Assembly: GCA_963693305.1 (NCBI GenBank)
Contig: OY855910.1
Location: 23,874,362-23,938,361 of the forward strand
Source: Meandrina meandrites
Taxonomy: Eukaryota; Cnidaria; Anthozoa; Scleractinia; Meandrinidae
DNA length: 64,000 bases
Reading direction: 5' to 3'
Under the pieces are notes generated by a model. It searched no databases. It was not told where the DNA came from and saw only the letters and a list, made by a program, of their open reading frames with translations. Made by a program: the position numbers and the translations under genes. Positions 11,476-21,789 of this stretch are shown here, piece after piece (positions within the stretch are counted from its first letter, which is position 1; every line of letters begins with the position of its first letter).

Positions 11476-12023
11476 TTTTATTATATGGAGACCAGATGTA
11501 ATTGAAATTGCCGATTTTTATTTCATTGTTTTCGAAAATCGAGCAAGTTTTACAAATCACCGTTCGCCTTCACAGAAAATACAAAGCACCTGTGTCCAGG
11601 ATATCTGAGTATATAGAACCCTAACTGAATTCCAATCAAACAAAATACATGAAATACTTGTCAACTGAATATCGTAACACGTGAGAACTGAAAACATCAC
11701 TGACCATGCTGACTGTGACTTGAATCCGATGCAGCAATGTCTTAACGGTCGATAGTTTTCAACTGCTTTTGTTTTCTTCTTTACAACGTCTCGCACTTTG
11801 TGAAATTCCTTGCAAGAATTCTCTCTAAAAGTCTTGAAATCGTCAAGGTTTCCATTATCATGTTCTCGTCCTTGAGTTTTTCGGAAAACTCATTCTTTTT
11901 CGTCGCTTAATTCGATGCTTGCTCACAACAAATCTGAACAACACAAGAAACCAAGTTCATTCAACAAAGTAGAAATGGCGCAAATCGTGACGTCAATGAG
12001 CGATATGACACTCGCGAGCGTGT

Positions 12024-12174
12024 TGTAGAATGAGCGTGTGAATGCGTGCGTGTGGAATGTGTGTGGAATGTGAGTGTCATTATGTAATAGACTTAATATA
12101 TGCTTGTAACGTTCATTCAAGGCGGTTCGAATAAATTGTACACGTTGGTTGGAGCTCGGCTCTCGAAATCGTCA
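12024..12174 (+). repeat. 5' LTR (151 bp)
   Basis: Begins TGTAGAATGAGC and ends CGAAATCGTCA, giving the TG...CA termini. It is short for a Gypsy LTR. The sequence AATAAA occurs inside, in TTCGAATAAATTG, and could serve as the polyadenylation signal. Confidence 0.93.
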
Positions 12175-12192
12175 TGGTGTCAGGAGTAAAAA
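12175..12192 (+). promoter_or_regulatory. Primer binding site of the Gypsy element
   Basis: TGGTGTCAGGAGTAAAAA starts at the first base after the LTR. The TGG matches the 3' CCA of a tRNA. I cannot say which tRNA. Confidence 0.7.
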
Positions 12193-12247
12193 TCCGTATC
12201 GCCCGGTTCCTCTGATACATTAACAGTTTGAAGTTTCGCTCATCGTT

Positions 12248-15200
12248 ATGGCAGAGGGACTCCGAAAACCTGAGCCGCTGAGCTTCGAGGGAAATGTCTC
12301 GTTAAATTGGAAAAATTTCAAACAGGAGGTGGAAATATTTATCGCCGCCGCACATGGAGAAAAGGATGCCAAGACTAAAGCGTACATCTTCTTGAATTTG
12401 GCAGGAAGAGAAGCAATTGAAAAGGAGAAATCTTTTGTTTACGCTCCCGCTGTGCTGAACGAAGATGGAGGCGTTCGAGTCGCAGCAGAATCTCGCGAGA
12501 GTATCGAAGTGCTTAAAAGGAAATTTGCTGAAATCTGCGACCCTCGTGGAAACGTCATTATGGAAAGGCACAAATTCAACACACGAGTACAGAAAGTGGG
12601 TGAACCGTTTCAGTCTTTTGTGGCCGATCTAAGAATCCTAGCAAACACATGCGAGTATGGCACTTTGAAGGACGAGCTTATTCGTGATAAAATAGTATGC
12701 GGTGTCGCCTCTCCGCTTATCAGAAAGCAGCTTTTGAAAGAAAGAGGGCTCACACTCGACCGCGCCATCGACATTGGTATAGCCAACGAATTATCCGACA
12801 GAAACAACAGCGAACTCTCGAGCAATGTCAGCGATTCAAAGGAAGAAGTTTATGGCGTTGGCAAAGGGAGAAAATTTCCGAAGAAAGATTCGAAACCTGA
12901 CATCCAAAATTGCAAGAATTGTGGTGGTAACCATGCACCTAAGCAGAAATCCTGTCCAGCGTTTGGCAAGAAGTGCCTTTATTGTGGAAAGCTCAATCAT
13001 TTTGAAAAAGTTTGCCTTTTAAAACGCGCTGGCGGGCTTCCAAGTACGCGTCGAGGTTTCAATGGTCAACGGTGGAATCGGGATTCAAATGTTCAACGGT
13101 CCAATCGCAGGCGTCCTGTTGACGAAGTCTCTCCCGAGTTTCCTACCTCACAAGATGAGGATTTATTTGTCATTGATGCGATTACTTCAACTCTAGGGCA
13201 CAAGCGTGAAATCTATTGCACAATGGAAATTAATGGCAAACAAGTTGAAATCAAAATTGACACTGGCGCTAAATGCAATGTCATCACGCTCGACTTGTTC
13301 AAACGGATCAGCCGTAATGAGGAGATTGATCAGACGAAAGCGGTGCAATTAGTTGCCTATGGCGGAGACACATTGACTACACTGGGAACTGTGAAGTTCG
13401 AGGTTCACACAAAGTCGATATCCCGTAGGCTGGAATTTCACGTGGTTGATAAACCAGTAACGTCATTGCTTGGCCTTGCAGATTCACTGAGCTTGAATCT
13501 CATTCAGTTGCACAGTGAGGTTCACGAAGTTGAAGCTGCTGATGCCTTCCGTGCAGCAATACTTGAAGACTACAAAGATTTATTTGAAGGCGATCTTGGC
13601 AATCTACCTGTCGTTTACAAGATGAGGCTTGATCCCGATGCAACTCCTGTTGTCAGACCATCTCGCAAAATACCCCTTGCAATGGAAGAGAGTGTGAAAG
13701 AAGAGCTTGATAGGATGGTCAAGATTGGAGCAATCGTACCTGTGTCCGAGCCGACTGAATGGGTCTCACAAATGGTAGCGGCAAAGAAGAAAGACGGCAG
13801 TGTCCGCATCTGCATCGATCCGAGGGATCTCAACAAAGCCCTTAAAAGACCCCACCATCCTATGAGAACGGTTGAAGATGTTGTATCGCGCATGCCCAAT
13901 GCCACAGTATTCTCCACACTTGACGCGAGAAGTGGTTTCTGGCAAATCAAACTTGACTACGAATCTTCATTGCTCACGACTTTCAGTACCCCCTTTGGAA
14001 GGTACCGATTTCTTCGCATGCCGTTTGGCCTCACGTCTGCCTCAGAGGTCTTCCAGCGTGCCATGGAAGAGCTGTTTACTGGATATCCCTGTGCCATTAT
14101 CGTTGATGACCTGTTAGTATGGGGCGAGGGAACAGCGGATCATGATGCCAACCTTAAGAAAATTTTACAAAGGGCACGAGAGATCGACATGAAACTTTCC
14201 CCAAAGAAATGCAAGTTCCGGCTTGATCAAGTGTCTTACGTTGGCCATCAGTTCACAAAGGGTGGTCTCAAGCCTGATGAAGCCAAAGTTAAAGCTATCA
14301 GAGAGATGCCAACTCCTAATGACCCAGAGGCACTCCGGCGATTTCTTGGCATGGCCAATTATCTTCACAAGTTCATTAACAACTTCAGTGAGAAAACAGC
14401 GCCACTACGCGAATTGCTGCGGAATGACACACATTGGAGCTGGGAGCAAGTACAGCAACGAGCCTTCGAAGCCCTCAAGGCAGATATCTCTCAGCCACCT
14501 GTTCTGAGGTACTTCGACCCCTCAAAGTCTGTCACACTGTCTGTTGATGCCTCAAAGAGTGGTCTTGGTGCTGCATGCTTGCAAGATGGTTGCCCTGTGG
14601 CCTATGCTTCACGTGCCTTAACGGAAGCCGAAACACGATATGCCCAAATCGAGAAGGAGCTTCTCGCAGCTACATTTGCATGCAAGAAATTTCACGATTT
14701 CATCTATGGTCGACAAGCTACCATCGAGACGGATCACAAGCCTCTTACAGCAATCGTGAACAAGCCTCTTCACTCAGCTCCTGCCCGTCTTCAACGTATG
14801 CTCTTGTTGCTCCAGAAGTACAACTTGAAGTTCGTCTTCAAAAAGGGAACTGAGCTTTATGTAGCGGACACATTGTCACGCGCCTACACTGATGAGGAGC
14901 CAGTTTTTGAGGCTGATGAGCAGATGGACATCCTGTCTCTCACGTCAATTTCCCCTGCACTTATGGCCGAACTTCAGAGACATACTCTTGCAGATCCTGT
15001 TATGCAGAAAGTTGCTCATTTTATCTGTAATGGCTGGCCAGCAAAGTCCAAGAGTATAGCCCCAGAGGTACAACCATTCTTTCCAATACGAGATGAGATG
15101 ATCGTGGATGATGGAATCATCTTGAAAGGCCTGAGAGTGGTGGTTCCAGAAACGTTGCGCAAAGAATACGTTCAGCAACTCCACAAGGGGCATCCTGGGA

Positions 15201-16324
15201 TAGATGCTACGAAGAGAAGAGCAAGGGAAATCGTGTATTGGCCTTCTATGATGCTCGACATTGATTCTGCCGTAGCGTCCTGCCAGCCTTGCAACAGTAC
15301 CAAACCTCATCAGCAGAAAGAACCGCTTCTTATGCACCCGGTCCCAGACCTCCCTTGGTCCCTTGTAAGCGCGGACATATTTGATTGGAATGGTTTGCAG
15401 TACCTGATACTCGTTGACTCCTACTCTGGTTGGTTCGAAATGAACACCCTCAGTGATTTGTCGTCCAGAACCGTGATCCAGAAGATGAAGCGACACTTCG
15501 CTGTCCACGGCATTCCAACCAGGCTGCTAACGGATAATGGTCCTCAATTTTCAAGCAGAGAATTTGAGAAGTTCGCCAGTGAATGGAGCTTCGAACATGT
15601 TACCAGCAGCCCTTATTTTCCTCAGTCCAATGGTCTGGTTGAAAATTCAGTTAAGCAAGCCAAGAACCTGCTTGACAAATGCAAGAAGGATGGCTCTGAC
15701 CCGTTGCTTGGCCTTCTCAACCTCAGGAACGTTCCAAGAGATCAAATCCTAGGTTCTCCTGCTCAGCGATTGATGTCCAGGCGCACAAGGTGCGTTCTTC
15801 CAGTTGCTAAAAAACTTCTCACTCCCAAAACACTCAACAGCAGGGACGTGTCCTCGCGTTTGAAGTTGAAACGTCAACAGCAGAAGTATTATTACGATCA
15901 GCATGCCAAACCTCTCCCACCTCTCAGTCCACAGCAGGTTGTGCGACTTCAGACCAATAAAGGATACCAGAAATTGGGCGTCGTTAAGCAACCCGCCGCA
16001 CAGCCACGGTCGTACATTGTACAAGCTGAAGGAAAGGAGTACCGCCGAAACCGAAGACATCTACTGTCTGTTCCGGAACCAGTGACAGACCACGATGTAC
16101 CTCCTCCTTCCTCACCTGTTGTAGCATCCGACCATAATGTACCTCCTTCCCCGACTGTTGCGTTTCCAACACCCGAGACGCCTGCCAAATCTGCAGTCAC
16201 ACAGCAGTCTTCGGCAAATACACCCGTCAGACCCCAGGTCCCGGCTCGTGGCCCAGAAGGTTATGCTACCAGATCCGGGAGGATTTCAAGACCGAATCCG
16301 AAGTTTCAGGACTATGTTACTTGA
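12248..16324 (+). CDS. Gag-Pol polyprotein of Gypsy element (1358 aa)
   Basis: One frame encodes the whole retrotransposon machinery. From the N-terminus: a capsid-like Gag region (about 1-200); two CCHC-type zinc knuckles around 221-258 (CKNCGGNHAPKQKSC and CLYCGKLNHFEKVC); an aspartic protease with DTGA near 338; reverse transcriptase with IVDD near 617, where the usual aromatic residue is Ile; RNase H with SVDASKSGLG near 765; an integrase zinc finger with HKGHPG and CQPC (978 to about 1020); and an integrase core with DIFDW, TDNGPQ near 1095 and the Glu of GLVENS near 1131. The C-terminus is Pro-rich, with no chromodomain that I can see. Gag and Pol share a frame with no stop or shift between them, so Gag must be made by proteolysis or another route. 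All catalytic motifs look present. Confidence 0.95.
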   Translation: MAEGLRKPEPLSFEGNVSLNWKNFKQEVEIFIAAAHGEKDAKTKAYIFLNLAGREAIEKEKSFVYAPAVLNEDGGVRVAAESRESIEVLKRKFAEICDPRGNVIMERHKFNTRVQKVGEPFQSFVADLRILANTCEYGTLKDELIRDKIVCGVASPLIRKQLLKERGLTLDRAIDIGIANELSDRNNSELSSNVSDSKEEVYGVGKGRKFPKKDSKPDIQNCKNCGGNHAPKQKSCPAFGKKCLYCGKLNHFEKVCLLKRAGGLPSTRRGFNGQRWNRDSNVQRSNRRRPVDEVSPEFPTSQDEDLFVIDAITSTLGHKREIYCTMEINGKQVEIKIDTGAKCNVITLDLFKRISRNEEIDQTKAVQLVAYGGDTLTTLGTVKFEVHTKSISRRLEFHVVDKPVTSLLGLADSLSLNLIQLHSEVHEVEAADAFRAAILEDYKDLFEGDLGNLPVVYKMRLDPDATPVVRPSRKIPLAMEESVKEELDRMVKIGAIVPVSEPTEWVSQMVAAKKKDGSVRICIDPRDLNKALKRPHHPMRTVEDVVSRMPNATVFSTLDARSGFWQIKLDYESSLLTTFSTPFGRYRFLRMPFGLTSASEVFQRAMEELFTGYPCAIIVDDLLVWGEGTADHDANLKKILQRAREIDMKLSPKKCKFRLDQVSYVGHQFTKGGLKPDEAKVKAIREMPTPNDPEALRRFLGMANYLHKFINNFSEKTAPLRELLRNDTHWSWEQVQQRAFEALKADISQPPVLRYFDPSKSVTLSVDASKSGLGAACLQDGCPVAYASRALTEAETRYAQIEKELLAATFACKKFHDFIYGRQATIETDHKPLTAIVNKPLHSAPARLQRMLLLLQKYNLKFVFKKGTELYVADTLSRAYTDEEPVFEADEQMDILSLTSISPALMAELQRHTLADPVMQKVAHFICNGWPAKSKSIAPEVQPFFPIRDEMIVDDGIILKGLRVVVPETLRKEYVQQLHKGHPGIDATKRRAREIVYWPSMMLDIDSAVASCQPCNSTKPHQQKEPLLMHPVPDLPWSLVSADIFDWNGLQYLILVDSYSGWFEMNTLSDLSSRTVIQKMKRHFAVHGIPTRLLTDNGPQFSSREFEKFASEWSFEHVTSSPYFPQSNGLVENSVKQAKNLLDKCKKDGSDPLLGLLNLRNVPRDQILGSPAQRLMSRRTRCVLPVAKKLLTPKTLNSRDVSSRLKLKRQQQKYYYDQHAKPLPPLSPQQVVRLQTNKGYQKLGVVKQPAAQPRSYIVQAEGKEYRRNRRHLLSVPEPVTDHDVPPPSSPVVASDHNVPPSPTVAFPTPETPAKSAVTQQSSANTPVRPQVPARGPEGYATRSGRISRPNPKFQDYVT

Positions 16325-16458
16325 CTGGAAACATTGAACTTCTATGAGCTTGCTCAGTCACTAGGATTGTTAATGACACTGTTTTGACTGTTTTGCCTTC
16401 TGATTTATTCCGCCTGTTATTTTGTTTTCATAAGCTTTGCTATAATGTGCTTATTTGC

Positions 16459-16467
16459 AAAGGGGGA
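16459..16467 (+). promoter_or_regulatory. Polypurine tract
   Basis: AAAGGGGGA directly precedes the 3' LTR, as expected for plus-strand priming. Confidence 0.85.
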
Positions 16468-16618
16468 TGTAGAATGAGCGTGTGAATGCGTGCGTGTGGA
16501 ATGTGTGTGGAATGTGAGTGTCATTATGTAATAGACTTAATATATGCTTGTAACGTTCATTCAAGGCGGTTCGAATAAATTGTACACGTTGGTTGGAGCT
16601 CGGCTCTCGAAATCGTCA
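16468..16618 (+). repeat. 3' LTR (151 bp)
   Basis: Identical by eye to the 5' LTR, and followed by the second CGTGT target duplication. Confidence 0.93.
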
Positions 16619-17318
16619 CGTGTCATACGGAAAATACGCCACTCGGGTCCCGGATGGAGTGGCGTATGGAATCTACGAGTGGTTTAGTTCCCAGTAAAAC
16701 ACTCTCGTCCATATAATAAAAGCTTATTCTATTCGTCTTTTGGTTCCATTGGTACGATTGGTACCTATGAAATGGATGACCAGTCCATTGGTATTCTATT
16801 GGTGAAGTGCATCTCATTATGGAAACTAATCTAAATTGCCTTGTCATATATAGGAGCTTATTCTACTCGTCCATTGGTTCCATCGCCACTTTTGCTCGTT
16901 TCGGCCGGAGAGCTTTGGTTTTCTTCTTTCGTGGAACCTCTTTCGCCGCGTTTATGCTTGCCAATCATCAGCAGATGAAAATTTGGGCAAGATTTCTGCA
17001 CAGCCCCGTGCATTTATTATGCATACCGTTCTAAATTTGTTATAAACAATAAACAGAACAATAGAGCGCCTTTGGGACTAAAGCGCTTTGTTTCAGTCAT
17101 TTTTTTTTTCGAAGTCAAAAATAGTTTTAGACGATAATTTCTCAATTTCGAGTCGAAAATAGGTAACATAATTTAAGACTTAGAAAAAGTTTGCAAAACG
17201 TTTGGGATTTCGCGTTCAAAATACCGCAAATTGAAAGCAAATGGTGAAATTTTTGGCGCTTTCATCGTGTTATAAAATTAAACCCAAGCTTACAAATAGC
17301 GACTCAGACCTTGGGGTT

Positions 17319-17323
17319 AGCTT
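17319..17323. other. Empty site corresponding to the Maverick insertion
   Basis: The left arm reads GGTTAGCTTTAAAATG without interruption. In the right arm the same sequence, reversed, is split after AAGCT by the 16.5 kb Maverick, with AAGCT present on both sides. This is therefore the pre-insertion state. Confidence 0.92.
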
Positions 17324-17577
17324 TAAAATGTTGTTTGGGTCAGCGAGTATTTTAATTCTGCAAAACACAAATAAAGTTTACTAAATTATTGCCTTTATTT
17401 TACTTTTCGTGTTGTTCTGTCTCGACGTTTTTCCTTGATTTCTTCCTTGAAATGCAGTCAACACGACGGGAAACGACGGGAGCAGGTTGTTTCCCTGCAA
17501 CACTGTATGCAACGCGCGCTCATGAACAGCCATAATCTTGCACAGCATGTATAAGGTTGAGAAAGACATCGAAGTAT

Positions 17578-17731
17578 CACCTCTGGCGCACGACAAAGAG
17601 AAATAGTCGAGGAATTAGTGGAGGATTTAGAAGATTTCAGATACTTTTTCGACACGAAGGCTTCGAAGCAAACACCGTTAGAGAACACACGAAACTTCAA
17701 CCTTCCCTGTTATTCACCAGGGAGCCAATGA
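17578..17731 (+). pseudogene. Unidentified conserved exon fragment (left copy)
   Basis: Encodes SGARQREIVEELVEDLEDF and continues to a stop after CYSPGSQ. The right-arm copy (34405-34680, minus strand) differs by a few residues and extends further upstream, behind a plausible acceptor (AAATGCAG). In this copy the upstream part is out of frame. The family is not recognised. Conservation of the reading in both arms suggests a former or present terminal exon. Confidence 0.35.
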
Positions 17732-18179
17732 TTAACATATGTGATGCATGTTTTCGTAGAATCAGAAATATGCTTAAAAAAGGTGAATAAATAAATTGTA
17801 ATGTAAACCTTTCTTTGTTTTCATGTCTGGCAAACAAATAAAATTGATTTATCAACGGGCAACTTTCAACTGAACCTCGCGTGCAATTGATTGGGTGGCT
17901 TGGGGTAGGACTGGGTGTTAGTCCTGTTGGGATGGTTTATTTCATGGGTTGAGCTGTTTGTGCATGGTGCATCACTAACTACATAGCCCCTTACTACGAC
18001 TAAGAGGCATTTTTTGGAAAAAATGCTCGCAGACAAAACAATTTTTACGTGCAATTTGTTACGTCAAAACTGTCTCGTTCAATAGTAAATTTTTATCATT
18101 TAAAAAAACAAGAACTAATTTAATTGTCAAAATGTCATGAAATGGCTTGCTCTCTTAGCGCTTATTTTGTTGCTAGCTT

Positions 18180-18330
18180 TTTTACAACCGTAACGCGATA
18201 CTTTTGTCTGTTACAGGATACTTTTGTGTTTTTGCCACACTCTATAAAACGATACCTTTGTTCTTTTTTAAAAACGCATGTAACATGACACTTTTGTAAC
18301 ATGATACTTTTGTTTTTCTTGAAAACACCA
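18180..18330. repeat. Minisatellite of AAAAGTATC-GTTAC units (left copy)
   Basis: Several degenerate units of the pattern ACAAAAGTATCNNGTTAC on the minus strand. The mirror copy is at 33780-33930. Reading frames over it (Lys- and Tyr-rich) are products of the repeat. Confidence 0.6.
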
Positions 18331-18764
18331 ATCTCCATTGAGTAATCGAAAAGTAATAAACGAAGTAATAAACGAATCAAATCAAAAACCATCTTTGTAG
18401 GAAAGCTTTTAAAGCGTAGTACACCTGGAGTATTTGTTTCCTGTCGTAACCGTAAATTTTCATTCAACAAACAGGAACAAGAACTAATTAATTTTAGTTA
18501 TCAAACTGTCACGGAATGGCATGCTCTTATTCTAGCCTGTTGCCGCTATCAATCGTACTTAATTTTAAGAGCAAAACCATTTTAAAGTCAATACCCATAC
18601 CGTTTAATTAAATGTCTAAACGTGGTATGTTTAAGGTAAAAAAACATAAACGCTACTTGTCCGAGATTCAGTGAATCGAGCAAGATGCTAAAGAGACCAA
18701 TTAAATTAATTGCGGTTTTCAGTTGGCGCCGAGGTCCATTGTGAGTTCATATTTTCCCGTGAAA

Positions 18765-19065
18765 GGAGTAAAATGATGTAATGTATATGCTCAGTTGGTA
18801 GAGCATCGCACCGGTATCGCGGAGGTCACGGGTTCCAATCCCGTTGAAGCCCTGTTTTTTTCAGGCTTTTTTATCCCAATTGCTTAAATTGGAAATTCAC
18901 TGCGAAGATCACATATCACCTTCATATATATCCGCAGTTCACATATGAATCATTTCATACACATTACATCATTTTACTCCTTTCACGGGAAAATATGAAC
19001 TCACAATGGACCTCGCTCCCAATTTGTGGCTTGTAGCTCAGTTGATAGAGCATCGCACCGGTATC

Positions 19066-19099
<34 letters not shown>

Positions 19100-19230
19100 T
19101 GATTTTTTTTTTCAGGCTTCTTTGTTCCAATTGCTTAAATTGGAAATTCACTGCGAAGATCACATATCAGTTTCATATATATCCGCAGTTCACATATGAA
19201 TCATTTCATATACATTACATCGGTAAAAAA
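18765..19230 (+). mobile_element. tRNA-headed repeat, two tandem units
   Basis: Two units each have a tRNA-like head followed by the same tail: TTCAGGCTT, then AATTGCTTAAATTGGAAATTC, then ACTGCGAAGATCACATATCA, then TCATTTCATA near the end. The first unit (head 18789-18851) lacks the 5' acceptor half; the second (19028-19098) has a nearly full head. The arrangement looks like a tRNA-derived SINE that has duplicated locally. Related units are at 32660-33030. Confidence 0.65.
19028..19098 (+). tRNA. tRNA-like sequence (SINE head), possibly Thr(GGT)
   Basis: A cloverleaf can be drawn with a D arm GCTC/GAGC and a perfect T arm ACGGG-TTCGAAT-CCCGT. The 5' acceptor strand is one base short (GGCTTG against TGAAGCC). 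The anticodon loop CCGGTAT has C at position 33, which is unusual, so the anticodon GGT is uncertain. It is probably a SINE head or pseudogene. Confidence 0.4.
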
Positions 19231-19308
19231 ACGTTAACAACTTTTAACACTGTACTATTGCATTTCTAATCAGGGCTTAAAAAAATTCTTTCAGTGAGGA
19301 TTGTCTCT

Positions 19309-21245
19309 GTCCGGGATCGTTATCAGATTTGATAACCTCGACCAAAACAAGCCATTAGCCAATCGCTGCTCAAGTTTTCGCTCACGTGATATTATTTGGC
19401 AGCAGCAGTGGCGACGAGGCGTATCACAAAGCAATTATATCGAATGAATTTTATGCTTGCTTCGCAGTAGATTACTGGATTATGGAATAAAAACAGAGAC
19501 GCACGAAAAAAAAAACTATCCCCGTTCAGAAGTTTCATATCTGGATAGACATCGTATAATTTTTGTTCCGAGTAAAATGGCACAGTGAAGGTAGAAAACA
19601 ATTATTCTGCTAACAAAAGCGTTTTTTATTAATACTAATGTGATAGCTTCTGTTTTCACTCATGCAGGCTTCATTTTCTTGGTAGTTGGCGAAGCTGATT
19701 GTTCCGGCAACAGTCTGTATAAAATATAAACGGAACAGCAACATTAAAAATACATTTTGAGTTTACAAATTGACACTTAAAACGAGTTGCTTCCACATTG
19801 AAGTTTTCGAACGCACAAGATGCGATTGCCTAAGCTAAGCGAAAGCTATAATATAATTTCGTTTTCTTTGCATGCAGAAGCGTGTTGAGGGCCGAATTCG
19901 AAACATCTCTTTCTATGATTCACCACCATGAAATTGAAATATAAACAGTATCGAAACAGTATGCGACTCTCCCTCGGTCGACTCTCTGTCCCTATATACT
20001 GAAGATAGGATAGCTTACCTCGATGGCCATATCCAATCTCGCCTTCCATTTCTGCGATTGCTAATATGATCCTCCTTTTAACGTCGTCTTTAAATCTCGT
20101 CCATGGAGTCTTCTTTGCACTTTATTTCCCACACACAAGGGATGAATGCGCCTCCGCCGTGCTGGTCATTTTGTTTCCATTTTTGAAGTACCGGAGTTCC
20201 CTTTGTCGTTGTGGGCTCACCTGATATGGTTCTGGCACAACAACAAAGATATAGCTGGCAAATTAAATTTAATTCGTATTACACCTCTGTTCACTTGAAT
20301 GTGTCTGTAAACTTGGTAGTCAATTTCCGGAGAAAATTGGTTTAGTAAAGATCAGTAGTCTATTGTTGTGCATTCGGTGATATGACCAGTTCATATAAAA
20401 TAAACTATAATTCAAGTAATATGCTTTCGTACCATACAGTTCACTCAATAAATCCAACAATAAGCTTTATAATGTAACGACTGGTGTGCCGGCAAACTGA
20501 CCTATTGTAGTTTGCCCGGTGTTTCCGGAAAATATTTCAGGACCGTGAGTTGTCGATCCCAGGCGATCACACATGTCTGGCAAACATGATTAGACGGATG
20601 AATAAAATCGTTTTCGTCTTCAACATTTACACCATAACGTTCAAAATCAAGCTTGAATTTTTCTTTAGGTCTTGTAGACGTCTTTTTCGAAGACGCATTC
20701 TTGCTCCAAAATCGACATGATTAGCTATTTTGATTCTCTGCGTATCGGCATCCGTCATCTCAATGCTTAGGAGCACATCAATTACAGCTGAAAATATGGC
20801 CGCCGTTGCGAACAGCACATCACAAATCAAAATACCCCCGTGCACTTTTTTCACAGATCGTGCACAACAACAAAAACACGTAAAATCGCAAGAATATGGC
20901 ATGAAGATTAACGACATATTTTTTGTGAGTGTCGCAAAAATCTACAAGTAACTTAAATCTAATGGCAAGGTAGAAAACATACCTGATTTGGATGCAAAAT
21001 TGCAAGCGCTGTTCCACTTCACGAGTAACATTTTCCATCGTTTGCGCTCGTCTTCGACCGCCATCTTCAAAACAAGTGAAGCTTCTTCCTTTCTGGTACT
21101 TATCGAATAGAATTATGGGTAAATTACCCGAGTATAACCGAACAAACAATGAACAAAGCGAAGTGAATACGAAAATTCCCGATTTTTGAAATGGCCGCCA
21201 TGTTGTGACGTCACATGGTTATCAAATCTGATAACGATCCCGGAC
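19309..21245. mobile_element. TIR-bounded element, about 1.9 kb, left arm only
   Basis: The ends are inverted repeats of about 29 bp: GTCCGGGATCGTTATCAGAT at the left and ATCTGATAACGATCCCGGAC at the right. The right arm lacks the element and its surroundings (junction near 32660). Inside, minus-strand fragments such as the stretch around 20627-20917 and a possible first exon near 21000-21040 with a GTATGT donor are visible, but no recognisable transposase. A target duplication is not clear: the flanks TTGTCTCT and CTTTCTCT match at 6 of 8 positions. Likely a non-autonomous DNA transposon carrying other sequence. Confidence 0.6.
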
Positions 21246-21261
21246 TTTCTCTCTTTTTATT

Positions 21262-21576
21262 GTCATCCGTAAGTCAATGTATCCTCCATCGAAGAAAGCG
21301 AACATAGAAATTTTTTTTCCTTTAAGCCGGTCTTGTCAAATGACAAAATGAAATTGCGTAGCGCTGTCATAGCCTCGTTATTCGTTATATCGAGGTATAT
21401 TTCACGTTCGGGCTTCTGGATTGTGTTCGTTATAACGAGGATTTCGTTATATCGAGGTTCGTTATATCGAGGTTCTGTTCCATACATTTTACTGTAATTT
21501 TTGCCGGGCTGAAGACAATCGTTCGTTATACCGAGGACTTCGTTATATAGAGGTTCGTTATATCGAGGCTCCACTG
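21262..21576 (-). mobile_element. Tc1/pogo-like MITE fragment (left copy)
   Basis: The minus strand starts CAGTGGAGCCTCGATATAAC just inside a TA dinucleotide, followed by repeated CGTTATATCGAGG-type units. Starts of this kind are typical of TA-inserting Tc1/mariner/pogo-type elements. The mirror copy is at about 32406-32655. The far end is not well defined. Confidence 0.6.
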
Positions 21577-21789
21577 TAATTGGCTTTCAATCCTGGGCTA
21601 ATTCAAGCTAACCGAATTATTGGACGATTGACGTCACGCAACAACGGCTTTTATGCCAAACAGCTAGAAGGCGCGCGAATGGCCGCAAGGTTTGAACACT
21701 GTGACGAAAATATTTCCAAATTATTAGATAATAAAGATAGCAAAAAACACAAAAAAAGTTTCAAAGGGAAATCACTTTGATTTTTGAGT

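Larger units (their letters stand above)
12024..16618 (+). mobile_element. Intact Ty3/Gypsy LTR retrotransposon
   Basis: The element has two 151-bp LTRs that I read as identical, a primer binding site directly after the 5' LTR, one uninterrupted Gag-Pol frame, a polypurine tract, and a 5-bp target duplication CGTGT (12019-12023 and 16619-16623). The matching position in the right arm, 52050-52054, is an empty site. Identical LTRs, an open frame and the empty partner site together point to very recent insertion. Confidence 0.95.
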
